Assembly: GCA_012839585.1 (NCBI GenBank)
Contig: DUNB01000069.1
Span: 1-62,934 of the forward strand
Reading direction: 5' to 3'
Length of the DNA: 62,934 nt
Source: Alcaligenaceae bacterium
Lineage (GTDB): Bacteria; Pseudomonadota; Gammaproteobacteria; Burkholderiales; Burkholderiaceae_B
Shown here: positions 43,726 to 53,753 of the stretch, piece after piece
Layout of the letters: each line of letters opens with the position of its first letter
Position numbering within the stretch: the first letter of the stretch is position 1
The notes under the pieces: model-generated
What the model was told of the DNA's origin: nothing
Databases searched by the model: none
The model's input: the letters and a program-made list of their open reading frames with translations, nothing else
Position numbers and translations under genes: made by a program

Positions 43726-43878
43726 TTATGGATTGCCGATTTGGATATCAGCATGATTAAAAAAAGGTTTAGGACTGGGTGTGCGACCTAAATCGTGCGG
43801 TGCCACACCAAAAAAACCTTGTCCATAAACCAAGAAAAAAAGGTTAGCCAACAAAACGAGGAGCACTAAAATTCGCAT
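43726..43878 (-). CDS. 50-residue single-pass membrane small protein
   Basis: ATG 43878, with GGATCC-type purines upstream, opens a 50-residue frame ending in TAA at 43726. It starts MRILVLLVLLANLFFLVYG, one membrane helix or uncleaved signal, followed by a short polar tail rich in Pro. It lies between coaX and galU in their direction, with 17- and 15-base gaps, where relatives often carry a SPOR-domain membrane protein with a similar first helix. It may be a shortened form of that gene. Function unknown. Confidence 0.6.
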   Translation of the reverse strand: MRILVLLVLLANLFFLVYGQGFFGVAPHDLGRTPSPKPFFNHADIQIGNP

Positions 43879-43895
43879 GGGATCCTCTCTTTGAG

Positions 43896-44714
43896 TTAGT
43901 CCGTTTGTTCTGTTTGGGCTGCCATATAAGCCAGACCGTCAAGAACGGGGGTGGGCTGCCAGAGCGCAGACTCGGGATCCAAGTTTAGCAGGTCCAGTTG
44001 CTGGCGATAAGCCCGTAATAGTTCTGCTTTGATAAGTTCTGCACCACCACCACTGTATACCAACAAGGGGGCGACCTGTTGTTCTTGCTGCGTGAGTTGC
44101 CATTGACGCAACACGGCCCCCGCTTGTGCAGCGGCAATACCGGAGCTGATGGCAGCACGGGTATTGGTAGGAAAGTCATTAATAGCGCCTATCCCTTTAC
44201 CTAGTTTTGCTGTGTTTAGTGCCAAAGCATCATACATGAGCTGGGGCCCCGGTAAAATTAACCCACCCACAAAACGCGCGGGTTGGTTCGAGGTGGCGGG
44301 CAGAATAGTGTCTACCGTAGTAGCGGTACCAAAGCTGACATGCACCAAAGGTCGATGCGCCGACGGATTTTGTTGGGTGAGCACCCCAATTAATCCTAGC
44401 CAACGATCCGCCCCCAAGCGTTCAGGTGCTTCGTAGCCATTGCTTAAAATAGGACAGGGTGAGGTACCGTCTAGCCATTTTGTACTACAGTCAAAACGGT
44501 GCAGTATTTTGTCGACTTGTTCGGTTAGTTCGGGCGCTGCCACAGAGACCCCTAATGCTTGTTGTGGGCGCAAAGCGTGCTGTTTGAGCCAGTCCGTTAG
44601 GCGGTCTAATTCCGAATGAATAAAGGCAGCACTGAGTGTTGGATCTCTGTGACCAGAGTGGTCTGCGTAGCCAACTTTGATGCGTGTATTGCCTATGTCT
44701 AAAAGTAAATTCAT
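43896..44714 (-). CDS. coaX: Type III pantothenate kinase
   Basis: CoaX phosphorylates pantothenate in the first step of CoA synthesis. The 272-residue protein shows the ASKHA-fold phosphate-1 motif LLDIGNTRIKVGY (~3-15), the GADRWLGLIG motif (~98), FGTATTVD (~126) and GGLILPGPQLMYDAL (~149). It overlaps birA by four bases (ATGA), a common arrangement in this group. Confidence 0.95.
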   Translation of the reverse strand: MNLLLDIGNTRIKVGYADHSGHRDPTLSAAFIHSELDRLTDWLKQHALRPQQALGVSVAAPELTEQVDKILHRFDCSTKWLDGTSPCPILSNGYEAPERLGADRWLGLIGVLTQQNPSAHRPLVHVSFGTATTVDTILPATSNQPARFVGGLILPGPQLMYDALALNTAKLGKGIGAINDFPTNTRAAISSGIAAAQAGAVLRQWQLTQQEQQVAPLLVYSGGGAELIKAELLRAYRQQLDLLNLDPESALWQPTPVLDGLAYMAAQTEQTD

Positions 44715-45601
44715 GGGGTGTTTTTAGGTGCAAAAGGGCGTACAGAGACCTCGCCCACAGAAACGGGTTGGGTGTGACTGCCCTGACGAATCAGAAGTTG
44801 GCCCTGTTCATTAATACCACTGCCTATGCCTTCGAGGATGACTTGGTTGTTGTCTAGTAAGGTGAGGTATTGGTCGCGCAGACCATCGACTTTTTTATGC
44901 CGCAACGGCAAGTCCTGAAAACCCCGTGCCGTGACCTCATTGAGAGCCTGATACCAGGCCTTGGCAATACGGGTGACAATTTCTGCGGCAGTGATATGTT
45001 TAAGCGAGGGTACTTCGTCCACAATGGTGGCCCAGTCGGCAATTTTGCGGTTAAGAGATTGACTTAGCGAGCCGGCATCATTGAGGTTAATTCCAATGCC
45101 TATGATGACCACATGGTGGTCACTGCTTAACGGAGAGGTGCTGGCGCGCGTGACCTCGGTCAGAATGCCGGCCAACTTGGCTTGGTGCCATTGCACATCG
45201 TTAGGCCACTTCATATTGAGTTTAGGCACATCTTGGATGGGCAAAAAGGAACGCAAGGCCTCGGTGGCCACCACACCAGCTAAAGGGGACAGGGTGGCCA
45301 AATGGCGAGCCGGCAAAAACACATCAAAGGCACAAGAGAACATCAGGTGCGCACCACTGCGATTGACCCAAGTACGCCCAGCACGGCCTCGACCTCTGTC
45401 TTGAAGGTGAGCGCCTAATAACCAAGGACGTATCACTTGAGCTCCGCTGGAGCGAGCTAACGACATGAGATCACCATTCGTGGAGTCGGTGCGATCTACC
45501 CACGAGATAGTCGGAAAAAAAGGCAAATGTGCTTGTAGTTGCTGACAAAGTTCGGTCGGAGAAGCTAGACCTAAGGCAGCAGGACAGTGTGTAGGGCTCA
45601 T
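44711..45601 (-). CDS. birA: Biotin-[acetyl-CoA-carboxylase] ligase, short form
   Basis: BirA attaches biotin to the carboxyl carrier protein. The 296 residues contain STNGDLMSLARSSGAQ (~42), the biotin/ATP-binding QDRGRGRAGRTWVNRSGAHLMFS (~68-90; GRGRxGR loop) and KWPNDVQWHQAKLAGILTEV (~129). No N-terminal winged helix is visible, so it is the non-repressor class. It precedes coaX in one operon. Confidence 0.94.
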   Translation of the reverse strand: MSPTHCPAALGLASPTELCQQLQAHLPFFPTISWVDRTDSTNGDLMSLARSSGAQVIRPWLLGAHLQDRGRGRAGRTWVNRSGAHLMFSCAFDVFLPARHLATLSPLAGVVATEALRSFLPIQDVPKLNMKWPNDVQWHQAKLAGILTEVTRASTSPLSSDHHVVIIGIGINLNDAGSLSQSLNRKIADWATIVDEVPSLKHITAAEIVTRIAKAWYQALNEVTARGFQDLPLRHKKVDGLRDQYLTLLDNNQVILEGIGSGINEQGQLLIRQGSHTQPVSVGEVSVRPFAPKNTP

Positions 45602-45674
45602 ACAGGGATAGACAAGCAGAGAAAGGGAATTTCGTTAAAATAAGGCATACTAACTACATTATGGCATTTTAGAC

Positions 45675-46343
45675 ATGGAACGTTTGAAGACAGTACAGTT
45701 TCAGGGCAAAGCAGGTGTGATTGATTGTGCACTGGATTGGCCCGAGGCAGGTCAGCCCATCACCGGCTGGGCTCTTATTCTACATCCACACCCTTTGCAT
45801 GGCGGTGCCCGTAATAACAAAGTGGTGACCACCATGAGTCGTGCGGCCACTAGCCAAGGTTTGGTCGCCGTGCGCCCGGACTTTCGTGGGGTGGGCTTGT
45901 CGGCGGGTGAATTCGATCACGGCCAAGGTGAAACCTGGGACATGCTGGAATTAGTGCAGCAGTTTCAAAACCAGTTTGCTGAAATCAGCTCAGGACACTT
46001 TATGTTGGGTGCTTTTTCATTTGGGACGTCGGTGGCGGCACAGTTGGTGTCGCTATTGGCCAGTTCTGGGCAGCGCACTCCGCAGGCCCTAGTCCTAGCC
46101 GGCTGTGCGGTAGAGCGCTTCCGTTTTGTAGAGGATCTACAGGTGCCCGAATACACTTATTTGGTGCATGGGCAAGAAGACGAGGTAGTCCCTCTTTCTG
46201 AAAGTATTGATTTTGCAATTGCCCATAATTTAGCGGTCAGTGTGATCCCGGCAGCAGGGCATTTCTTTCATGGCAAACTGATTTTATTACGTGATTTGGT
46301 CAGTGCGCAGTGGCAATTAGGTATGATGCGTCAGTCCGCGTAG
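45675..46343 (+). CDS. Alpha/beta hydrolase (COG2945-like)
   Basis: The 222-residue cytoplasmic alpha/beta-fold hydrolase has the oxyanion-region LILHPHPLHGGARNNKVV (~32), RPDFRGVGLSAGEFDHGQGE (~72), the nucleophile elbow GAFSFGTS (GxSxG, ~115), the acid region HGQEDEVVPL (~172) and the catalytic His in GHFFHGKL (~204). Proteins of this group have no firmly known substrate. It is divergent from birA and lies upstream of dacC. Confidence 0.88.
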   Translation: MERLKTVQFQGKAGVIDCALDWPEAGQPITGWALILHPHPLHGGARNNKVVTTMSRAATSQGLVAVRPDFRGVGLSAGEFDHGQGETWDMLELVQQFQNQFAEISSGHFMLGAFSFGTSVAAQLVSLLASSGQRTPQALVLAGCAVERFRFVEDLQVPEYTYLVHGQEDEVVPLSESIDFAIAHNLAVSVIPAAGHFFHGKLILLRDLVSAQWQLGMMRQSA

Positions 46344-46460
46344 TTTTCAGTTACAAGTTCTTGCGTCTGGATGCGGCTTTGACTTCTCTTTGCCCGGACG
46401 CACATGCCTATAATGTGGCCATGATTTCCACTTTTTGCTTACAACTTATAAAGCCGAATT

Positions 46461-47657
46461 ATGTTTAATACAGGTCGAACATCCCTACGCCGCTGTTTAG
46501 CGGCGCTTACCTTGGCTTTTGCCCCTTTCGCTCTCTCTGCTCAAGACGTGGCAGGGGTCGTTACTGAGCCCACCCTAATCAGCGAATTGTCGACCATCCC
46601 TGCTCCCACCTTAGGTGCTAAGGCGTGGTTGAGTCTGGATGTGAACAGCAATCAAATCATTGCGGCTCATAATATGGACGAAAGGATTGAGCCTGCCTCA
46701 TTAACCAAGCTCATGACGGCTTATTTGGTTTTTAAAGCCTTAGAAGCCGGTCGATTAGATTTAGAGCAAGAGGTGCATGTCTCTGAAAAAGCCTGGCGTA
46801 CCGAAGGCTCACGCATGTTCATCAACCCCAACACACAGGTGAAAATTCACGATTTGTTGCAGGGCTTGATTGTGCAGTCAGGTAATGATGCAACGGTGGC
46901 CTTGGCCGAGGCCGTGGCAGGTAGCGAAGAGGCTTTCGCCGCCTTGATGAACGAGGAAGCCACACGTCAAGGTTTGACCGATACGCATTTTGAAAACGGC
47001 AGTGGTTTACCTCACCCAGACCATTTGACCTCGGTCAGAGACTTAGGCATTTTGGCTAAAAATCTGGTCTCAGATTTTCCGCAGTATTTGCATTACTATA
47101 GCCAGAAAGAATACCTCTATAACAAAATCAACCAACCTAACCGAAACCGTTTGTTGTGGCTAGATAGCACGGTAGATGGTTTGAAAACGGGTCATACCAA
47201 ATCTGCTGGTTATGGATTGGTGACGACGGCGCTGCGTGACGGACGTCGTGTGATCACTGTGGTCACAGGCACTAGTAGTGATGCGGCACGCACAGAGGAC
47301 AGTTTGAAACTGTTGAACTGGAGCTACCAAAACTTTGAAACCGTAGAGCTCTATCAGCCCAATCAGCCCATCGTAACGGCTCGTATCTGGGAGGGCGAGG
47401 TGGATACCGTGGGCCTAGGGCTTAAACGCTCTGTTTGGGTAACAGTGCCTCGTGGTCGCTCTGGTGACATTAAACCGATGGCGCATTACACACAGCCTTT
47501 GATGGCTCCGGTGATGCAAGATCAAAAAGTAGGTACCGTGGCCTTTAGTTTGGGCGATCAAGTTATCGCCAATGAGCCTTTGCTAGCGCTAAATGCGGTG
47601 CCCCAAGCAGGTTTTGTAGGGCGTATGATAGACAAAGTACGCATGCTATTTAATTAA
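46461..47657 (+). CDS. dacC: D-alanyl-D-alanine carboxypeptidase (PBP5/6 type)
   Basis: This periplasmic low-molecular-mass penicillin-binding protein trims the terminal D-Ala of peptidoglycan stem peptides. The 398-residue precursor has a signal peptide ending FALSA-QD, the SxxK active site in ASLTKLM (~75), SGN in VQSGNDATVAL (~137) and KTG in LKTGHTKSAG (~240). The C-terminal domain ends in an amphipathic stretch (GRMIDKVRMLFN) typical of membrane-tethered PBP5. It is followed closely by dat, ybeD, lipB and lipA. Confidence 0.95.
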   Translation: MFNTGRTSLRRCLAALTLAFAPFALSAQDVAGVVTEPTLISELSTIPAPTLGAKAWLSLDVNSNQIIAAHNMDERIEPASLTKLMTAYLVFKALEAGRLDLEQEVHVSEKAWRTEGSRMFINPNTQVKIHDLLQGLIVQSGNDATVALAEAVAGSEEAFAALMNEEATRQGLTDTHFENGSGLPHPDHLTSVRDLGILAKNLVSDFPQYLHYYSQKEYLYNKINQPNRNRLLWLDSTVDGLKTGHTKSAGYGLVTTALRDGRRVITVVTGTSSDAARTEDSLKLLNWSYQNFETVELYQPNQPIVTARIWEGEVDTVGLGLKRSVWVTVPRGRSGDIKPMAHYTQPLMAPVMQDQKVGTVAFSLGDQVIANEPLLALNAVPQAGFVGRMIDKVRMLFN

Positions 47658-47689
47658 TCCACTTCATCCCCATTTACTGAGAGGTAATC

Positions 47690-48559
47690 ATGATTGAAAA
47701 CGTAGATCCAAACACCATCGTCTATTTAAACGGAGACTTCGTCCGCTTGGCGGATGCCAAGATCTCGGTGTTGGATCGCGGTTTTATTTTTGGCGATGGC
47801 ATCTACGATGTTGTCCCCGCCTATAAAGGCAAGGCTTTTAGAATCGATGAGCACTTAGACCGCCTAGAGCGTAGTCTAAAACTCATCGGGCTAGAGGTGG
47901 ATTACACCCGTCAAGATTGGGAAAAGCTGGTCTTTGACATGCTAGAGCGCGAGGGCAAAGACCTAGACTGCATGGTGTATATGCATGTGACGCGTGGCGT
48001 AGCAAAACGGGATCATGCCTTTCCTGCGAATGCGACGCCTACGGTGTTTTGTATGGTCACGCCCTTCGAGCGCCCTAGTGCGGCACGGGATGCCGGCTTA
48101 ACGGCCATTTCTATCCCCGATGTGCGCTGGTTGATGTGCCACATTAAATCCATTTCCTTATTAGGTAATGTGTTGGCACGCCAGCAGGCGGTAGATGCGG
48201 GTGTGGATGAGGTAGTGCAGTTCCGTGATGGTTTTATGACCGAAGGGTCCTCTACCAATATTTGGGTGGTCAAGGATGGGGTGCTTTTGGCTCCTCCGCG
48301 TAATCACCTGATCTTAGAAGGGGTCCGCTATCGCCTACTCGAAGAACTCGCTCAGGCAGCCGATATTCCTTTCGAATCCCGCCCCATTTCCGAGGCAGAG
48401 GTAGCTGACGCAGATGAACTGATGCTAAGTTCAGCGACCAAAGAGGTTCTGCCTATTTTGCAGTACAACGGTAAACCTGTAGGGGCTGGTCAACCTGGAC
48501 CGGTGTATCGCGCTTTACGCGCAGGCTATGATCAAAAATTGGCTCAACTAGAAGGATAA
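47690..48559 (+). CDS. dat: D-amino-acid transaminase (class IV)
   Basis: The 289-residue fold-type IV PLP aminotransferase has VLDRGFIFGDGIYDVVP near the start (~26-42), the PLP Lys in CHIKSISLLGNVLARQ (~155), and EGSSTNIWVVKDG (~191) as the cofactor phosphate loop. D-alanine aminotransferases make D-Glu or D-Ala for peptidoglycan; its place just after dacC supports that over branched-chain aminotransferase. A GAGAGGTAA-type Shine-Dalgarno precedes the ATG. Confidence 0.9.
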   Translation: MIENVDPNTIVYLNGDFVRLADAKISVLDRGFIFGDGIYDVVPAYKGKAFRIDEHLDRLERSLKLIGLEVDYTRQDWEKLVFDMLEREGKDLDCMVYMHVTRGVAKRDHAFPANATPTVFCMVTPFERPSAARDAGLTAISIPDVRWLMCHIKSISLLGNVLARQQAVDAGVDEVVQFRDGFMTEGSSTNIWVVKDGVLLAPPRNHLILEGVRYRLLEELAQAADIPFESRPISEAEVADADELMLSSATKEVLPILQYNGKPVGAGQPGPVYRALRAGYDQKLAQLEG

Positions 48560-48563
48560 AACC

Positions 48564-48836
48564 ATGGAAATTAAACCCGAAGACTCGCTTATTGAATACC
48601 CTTCAGAATTTCCTATTAAAGTGATGGGTAAAGCGGTCCCCGAGTTTTCTCAGGTGTTGACTGATCTGGTGTTAGAACATGATCCGCGCTTTGATCCTGC
48701 TACTCTGGAAATGCGACCCAGCACCAAAGGAAATTATGTGGGCCTGACCTTTAGGGTGTGGGCGACGTCACGCGAACAGCTGGATGCGCTTTACCGTGCT
48801 TTGCACGCTCATCCTTTAGTCTCTATTGTGTTGTAA
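48564..48836 (+). CDS. ybeD: YbeD/DUF493 family protein
   Basis: This 90-residue ACT-like protein of the YbeD family has the usual pattern YPSEFPIKVMGKAVPEF, then STKGNYVGLTFRVWATSREQLDALYRAL. It lies 4 bases after dat and 3 bases before lipB. YbeD is regularly found before lipB; its role is not established. Confidence 0.93.
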   Translation: MEIKPEDSLIEYPSEFPIKVMGKAVPEFSQVLTDLVLEHDPRFDPATLEMRPSTKGNYVGLTFRVWATSREQLDALYRALHAHPLVSIVL

Positions 48837-48839
48837 CTT

Positions 48840-49511
48840 ATGTCGTTGCAGATACGATGGCTGTCAGATCAGCCCGATTTTGAAACGATCTGGCAGGCCA
48901 TGCGGGACTATACCAATGTGCGTACAGCGGATAGTCCCGATGAGGTATGGCTCTTAGAGCACCCGCCTGTGTACACCTTGGGGCAGGCGGGCAAACCCGA
49001 ACACATATTGAATCCGCAGTCTATCCCCGTGGTAAAAACAGACCGGGGTGGGCAGGTGACCTATCATGGTCCTGGGCAGTTAATTGCCTATTGCCTTATC
49101 GACTTGCGGCGCCAAGGCCTTTATGTACGCGAATACGTGGCTCGTCTAGAGGATGCCATCATCGCCACTTTGGCACATTTTGATCTGCCCAGTCAGCGCA
49201 AAGACAATGCGCCTGGGGTGTATGTGCAAGGTAGGCAGGTGTTAAATAACCTCTATCAACCCGATGAATTAGTTAAGATCGCCGCCTTGGGTGTTAAAAT
49301 ACGTAATGGTCGCAGCTATCATGGCTTGTCTTTAAATGTAGACATGGACTTAAGCCCTTTTGCAGGCATTAATCCTTGTGGTTATGCTGGCTTGGGGACC
49401 ACTGATATGCGGTCATGCGGTCAATCTTTGACTCTATCTCAGGTAGGTCAGGTCTTGTCTCTACAGCTAAAACATCAATTTAGCGCACAAACAGAAAACG
49501 TTTATGAATAA
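48840..49511 (+). CDS. lipB: Octanoyl-[acyl-carrier-protein]:protein octanoyltransferase
   Basis: LipB moves the octanoyl group from ACP to lipoyl domains. The 223 residues show [20 protein letters not shown] (~38), [21 protein letters not shown] (~67-87), the catalytic Lys in [19 protein letters not shown] (~150) and the catalytic Cys in [14 protein letters not shown] (~178). The 3' end overlaps lipA by eight bases. Confidence 0.96.
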   Translation: MSLQIRWLSDQPDFETIWQAMRDYTNVRTADSPDEVWLLEHPPVYTLGQAGKPEHILNPQSIPVVKTDRGGQVTYHGPGQLIAYCLIDLRRQGLYVREYVARLEDAIIATLAHFDLPSQRKDNAPGVYVQGRQVLNNLYQPDELVKIAALGVKIRNGRSYHGLSLNVDMDLSPFAGINPCGYAGLGTTDMRSCGQSLTLSQVGQVLSLQLKHQFSAQTENVYE

Positions 49512-50487
49512 TACGAATTCCCCCAAACCTACCGTGCGACCACGCGAATACGATCCCACGCGCAAACAAAAAGCCGAAGACAAAACCTCGCGCTTACCCG
49601 TTAAATTTGAGCAAACCGAACGCTTAAAAAAACCCGATTGGATTCGCGTTAAGGCAGCGGCCCCTAACTCGCGGTTTTACGATATTAAAACCATCCTACG
49701 CGAACGTAATTTGTTTACTGTTTGCGAGGAAGCCTCCTGCCCTAACATTGGTGAATGCTTTGGTAAGGGCACCGCGACCTTTATGATCATGGGCGACAAA
49801 TGTACTCGTCGCTGCCCCTTTTGTGACGTGGGTCACGGCCGCCCAGATCCATTAGATACCGAAGAGCCCGCAAACCTAGCCAAAGCCATTGGCGCCATGC
49901 GTTTGTCTTATGTGGTGGTGACCTCAGTGGATCGTGATGATTTACGTGATGGGGGTGCAGGTCACTTTGCGGAATGTATTACGCAGGTGCGCGAGTACTC
50001 GCCCCATACCACTATCGAAGTTCTTGTTCCTGATTTTCGTGGTCGCCTAGACAAGGCGCTGGATATCTTGGAGCAAAGCCCACCCGATGTGATGAACCAC
50101 AACTTGGAAACCATTCCACGTTTGTATCGTCAGGCTCGTCCAGGGGCGGATTACGAACACTCCTTGAAACTGTTGTCTCAGTTCAAAGAGCGCTGTCCGA
50201 ATGTCCCCACTAAATCGGGCTTAATGGTAGGTTTAGGTGAAACCAACGAGGAAATCCTCGAGGTGATGCGAGACCTGCGCAAACATAACGTAGATATGCT
50301 CACGATTGGTCAGTATTTACAGCCTTCGGAACACCATTTACCGGTTATGCGTTACGTGACTCCGGACGAATTTAAATACCTCGAAGAGCAAGCCTATGAA
50401 ATGGGCTTTACGCATGCTGCCATTGGTGCGATGGTACGGTCGTCTTACCACGCCGATCAGCAGGCTGAAGCCGCAGGCGTTGCGTAA
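49504..50487 (+). CDS. lipA: Lipoyl synthase (radical SAM)
   Basis: LipA inserts two sulfurs into protein-bound octanoyl chains. The 327 residues carry the auxiliary cluster [12 protein letters not shown] (C-x4-C-x5-C, ~75-86), the radical [11 protein letters not shown] (~101-108) and the terminal RSSYHAD with the Ser ligand of the auxiliary cluster. It ends the dacC-dat-ybeD-lipB-lipA run; ung converges from the other strand 12 bases away. Confidence 0.97.
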   Translation: MNNTNSPKPTVRPREYDPTRKQKAEDKTSRLPVKFEQTERLKKPDWIRVKAAAPNSRFYDIKTILRERNLFTVCEEASCPNIGECFGKGTATFMIMGDKCTRRCPFCDVGHGRPDPLDTEEPANLAKAIGAMRLSYVVVTSVDRDDLRDGGAGHFAECITQVREYSPHTTIEVLVPDFRGRLDKALDILEQSPPDVMNHNLETIPRLYRQARPGADYEHSLKLLSQFKERCPNVPTKSGLMVGLGETNEEILEVMRDLRKHNVDMLTIGQYLQPSEHHLPVMRYVTPDEFKYLEEQAYEMGFTHAAIGAMVRSSYHADQQAEAAGVA

Positions 50488-50499
50488 TGATGTTTTAGT

Positions 50500-51258
50500 C
50501 TAGAGCCACTTTATAGGCTGTTGGCCGTGTTGCTCTAGCCATTCATTACATTGCTTAAAATGCCCATTCCCTATAAAGGGGGTGGGCTTTCTTTTGGCTG
50601 AAAGCGGCGAAGGGTGATTAGAGTGCAAGCTAAGCACGGGCGCAGTAGCAGCCTCGTCAATCAGTGCTTGTTTGCTTTGGGCGTGATTCCCCCATAGCAT
50701 AAAGACTTTGGGAGTAGGTAGGCCTAAGAGATAGCGTAAGATGCCATCGCTGATGTATTCCCAGCCTTTGTTGGCATGAGAAGCGGCTTTGCCATCCTCG
50801 ACGGTGAGTGAGGTGTTGAGTAGCAGAACGCCCTGTTTCGCCCAAGGGGTTAAGTCGTGTTGGGGCGGTTGATTTGCGTATTCGGGGTATTCTAGGTGTA
50901 GCTCTTCGTAGATGTTACGTAAGCTAGGCGGGCAAGGCACATAGTCAGGTACAGAAAAGGCCAAACCTTGGGCTTGGCCTGGACCATGATAGGGGTCTTG
51001 TCCCAAGATCACGACTTTAATGTCCTCGGGTTGAATTAAGGTCAACGCATAAAAAGGATTCGAGGGATAAATCACAGCGCCTGCTGCCAGACGCTGTTTA
51101 AGCCAATGATCTAAAAGTTGCAGTTTAGATTGTAGTGGCTCTTGATTGAGTACCTGCTGCCATTCTGGAGACAATGCCGCAACCAAAGGCTGTAGAGAGC
51201 CGGATAATTGATTAAGCGTTTCTGGCTGATCAAGCAGCCCTAGTTGTTGCATTTGCAT
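50500..51258 (-). CDS. ung: Uracil-DNA glycosylase
   Basis: Ung removes uracil from DNA. The 252 residues contain the water-activating loop VVILGQDPYHGPGQAQGLAFSVP (~82-104; catalytic Asp in GQDPYH) and the HPSPLSA loop (~214) that inserts into DNA. It starts 14 bases after trpC in the same direction, so it is probably transcribed with the trp genes or from an internal promoter. Confidence 0.96.
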   Translation of the reverse strand: MQMQQLGLLDQPETLNQLSGSLQPLVAALSPEWQQVLNQEPLQSKLQLLDHWLKQRLAAGAVIYPSNPFYALTLIQPEDIKVVILGQDPYHGPGQAQGLAFSVPDYVPCPPSLRNIYEELHLEYPEYANQPPQHDLTPWAKQGVLLLNTSLTVEDGKAASHANKGWEYISDGILRYLLGLPTPKVFMLWGNHAQSKQALIDEAATAPVLSLHSNHPSPLSAKRKPTPFIGNGHFKQCNEWLEQHGQQPIKWL

Positions 51259-51272
51259 AGGGGACTGTGTCT

Positions 51273-52064
51273 TTAATTAAAAAACAATTGTTCCAGCGCC
51301 ACCCCAGGATCCGGTTGGCGCATAAAGGCCTCACCCACCAAAAACGCGTTAACTTTGTGATCGCGCATGGTTTTTACATCTTCTACAGTAAGAATACCAC
51401 TTTCTGTGATGACGAGCTTATCTTCTGGGATAAGCGGGAGCAGATCAATGGTGTTTTGAATGCTGGTTTCAAAGCTGCGTAGGTCTCGGTTGTTGATCCC
51501 TAGCATGACGCTTTTCATGTTAAGTGCGGTTTCTAGTTCCGCCTGGTCGTGGACTTCGACCAAAACATCCATGCCTAATTCGTGGGCAAGCGCTTCGAAC
51601 TCTAAGAGTTGATTGAGGCTCAATGACGCCACAATCAATAAGATACAGTCAGCGCCAATAGCGCGAGCGTGGATGATTTGGTAGGGGTCCACCATAAAGT
51701 CTTTGCGTAAAATAGGCAAAGCGCAGGCGGCACGGGCTTGGCGCAAATGGTCGTAAGCCCCTTGGAAATACTGCATATCTGTTAAAACAGATAAACAAGC
51801 AGCACCATGGGCGGCATAAGAGGTCGCAATGTCAGTGGGGTTAAAGTTATCGCGGATGACGCCTTTGGATGGAGAGGCTTTTTTGACCTCGGCGATCACA
51901 GCAGGTTGGTTTTGGCTGATCTTGGCTTGCAACGCGCGTAAAAAACCGCGTACGTCTTTGCGGCTTTTAGCCTCACGCAATAGATCGGCTTCGCTGCGTA
52001 ACTGACGTGCAGCAGCCACCTCTTCTTTTTTTGTTTGTAAAATTTTAGCGAGAATATCGTTCAT
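51273..52064 (-). CDS. trpC: Indole-3-glycerol phosphate synthase
   Basis: TrpC closes the indole ring in tryptophan synthesis. The protein has 263 residues from MNDILAKIL. Family motifs are [16 protein letters not shown] (~57), [17 protein letters not shown] (~85), [16 protein letters not shown] (~105) and [14 protein letters not shown] (~178). ATG 52064 lies two bases after the trpD stop; an in-frame start at 52091 would add nine unconserved residues and overlap trpD. Confidence 0.96.
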   Translation of the reverse strand: MNDILAKILQTKKEEVAAARQLRSEADLLREAKSRKDVRGFLRALQAKISQNQPAVIAEVKKASPSKGVIRDNFNPTDIATSYAAHGAACLSVLTDMQYFQGAYDHLRQARAACALPILRKDFMVDPYQIIHARAIGADCILLIVASLSLNQLLEFEALAHELGMDVLVEVHDQAELETALNMKSVMLGINNRDLRSFETSIQNTIDLLPLIPEDKLVITESGILTVEDVKTMRDHKVNAFLVGEAFMRQPDPGVALEQLFFN

Positions 52065-52066
52065 GC

Positions 52067-53110
52067 CTAGATGTTCCGTGTGTAGGTGCAAAATTCGTCT
52101 AATTTAGCGCGAGCAGCGCCACTGGCAAGGGTATCAAATGCCATTTTAAGTCCAGCCTCTATCGAGTCGGCGCCATTACCTGCATAAATAGCCAGCCCAG
52201 CATTAAAGGCCACGATATCACGTGCGGTGCCTTCGGTGTTAGATAAGGCCTCTTTAATCATCTGAGCGGACTCCTCACTGGAGTTAACGCGGATGCTGCG
52301 ATTAGAGCTCATGGTCATACCGAAGTCTTCGGGATGAATTTCGTATTCGGAGACGCGATCATTTTTGAGCTCGCCCACCATGGTGGCGGCGCCAGTGGAG
52401 GCTTCGTCCATACCATCTCTGCCGTGTACGATCAGTACGTGCTTAGCGCCCAAGCGCTGCATGGCACGGACTTGGATCCCAACCAAGTCAGGGTGAAACA
52501 CGCCCATTAACTGGTTGGCGGCTTTGGCTGGATTGGTTAAGGGGCCTAGTATATTAAATATCGTGCGCACGCCCAACTCTTTGCGGATGGCCGCAATATT
52601 TTTCATGGCGGAGTGATGGGCGGGGGCAAACATAAAGCCGATGTTAATGTCCTCGATGCTTTGCGCGACTTGTTCTGGGTGCAGGTCTAAATTTGCCCCC
52701 AGGGCTTCCAGCACATCTGCACTGCCCGAAGACGAAGAGGCGCTGCGCCCGCCGTGCTTGGCCACTTTGACTCCAGCTGCGGCCACCACAAACATGGCAG
52801 CGGTGGAAATATTAAAGGTATTGCTGCCATCACCGCCTGTACCACACATATCTAAAAGCTGATCAGGGTCTTGAGTGATCACCGGCAGAGCAAACTCACG
52901 CATGACTTCGGCCGCGGCCGCAATTTCACCAATGGTTTCTTTTTTAACGCGTAAGCCCATCAATAGAGCACTGGCCAGGACGGGAGACATTTCGCCCCGC
53001 ATCAACATACGCATCAGGTGCAGCATTTCATCATGGAAAATTTCGCGATGCTCAATGCAGCGCACTAAGGCTTCAGTTGGGGTGATGATGGAGTTTTTCT
53101 CTGATTTCAT
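52067..53110 (-). CDS. trpD: Anthranilate phosphoribosyltransferase
   Basis: TrpD joins anthranilate to PRPP. The 347-residue protein includes [17 protein letters not shown] (~87-103), [21 protein letters not shown] (~117-137) and [16 protein letters not shown] (~175). It is separate from the glutaminase TrpG, as usual in betaproteobacteria, which lies 19 bases upstream. It is adjacent, within 10 kb, to an island predicted to make anthranilate, but this is a biosynthetic copy in a standard operon. Confidence 0.96.
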   Translation of the reverse strand: MKSEKNSIITPTEALVRCIEHREIFHDEMLHLMRMLMRGEMSPVLASALLMGLRVKKETIGEIAAAAEVMREFALPVITQDPDQLLDMCGTGGDGSNTFNISTAAMFVVAAAGVKVAKHGGRSASSSSGSADVLEALGANLDLHPEQVAQSIEDINIGFMFAPAHHSAMKNIAAIRKELGVRTIFNILGPLTNPAKAANQLMGVFHPDLVGIQVRAMQRLGAKHVLIVHGRDGMDEASTGAATMVGELKNDRVSEYEIHPEDFGMTMSSNRSIRVNSSEESAQMIKEALSNTEGTARDIVAFNAGLAIYAGNGADSIEAGLKMAFDTLASGAARAKLDEFCTYTRNI

Positions 53111-53129
53111 AATTTGTCTCGTGATGTGA

Positions 53130-53693
53130 TTATGACTGTAAGAAGTTTTTTAATAGTTCGTGACCGTATTCGCTGAGAATGGATTCTGGGTGAAACTGTA
53201 CCGCACTGATAGCGAGTTCTTTATGACGCAATCCCATAATTTCGCCGTCATCAGCTTGGGCTGTGATTTCTAGGCAATCGGGCAATGACTCGGCTTCTAC
53301 CGCTAAGGAGTGATAGCGCGTGACGGTCAGTGGGCTCGGTAAGTCCTTAAAGACGTCCGTGCCATTATGTGTAATAGCACTGACCTTACCGTGCATGATT
53401 TGCTTGGCATGGATAACGCGACCGCCAAAGGCCTGGGCGATGGCTTGATGTCCCAAACAAACGCCCAAAATGGGCTTTTTGCCCGCAAAGTGACGGATCA
53501 CCTCTAGGGTAAGACCCGCGCTGTCTGGGTTACCTGGTCCGGGAGAAATGCAGATGTAGTCGGGATCGAGGGCTTCGATCTGCTCAATTGTGCATTGGTC
53601 GTTACGAGCCACATGGACAGGCATGCCCAGCTCTTCAAAATATTGCACAAGGTTATAGGTAAACGAGTCGTAGTTATCAAGCATAAATAACAT
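53130..53693 (-). CDS. trpG: Anthranilate synthase glutamine amidotransferase subunit
   Basis: TrpG (187 residues) supplies ammonia to TrpE. The catalytic triad is visible as Cys in [17 protein letters not shown] (~79) and His-Glu in [10 protein letters not shown] (~168-170); the oxyanion [11 protein letters not shown] (~51) is also present. It follows trpE by 60 bases. It may also serve p-aminobenzoate synthesis. Confidence 0.95.
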   Translation of the reverse strand: MLFMLDNYDSFTYNLVQYFEELGMPVHVARNDQCTIEQIEALDPDYICISPGPGNPDSAGLTLEVIRHFAGKKPILGVCLGHQAIAQAFGGRVIHAKQIMHGKVSAITHNGTDVFKDLPSPLTVTRYHSLAVEAESLPDCLEITAQADDGEIMGLRHKELAISAVQFHPESILSEYGHELLKNFLQS

Positions 53694-53753
53694 GATGAAA
53701 TCCTTAGGCGGCGAATCGGGTAATAGAAACCAATAAGAAGTGTTTTTAGCGTT

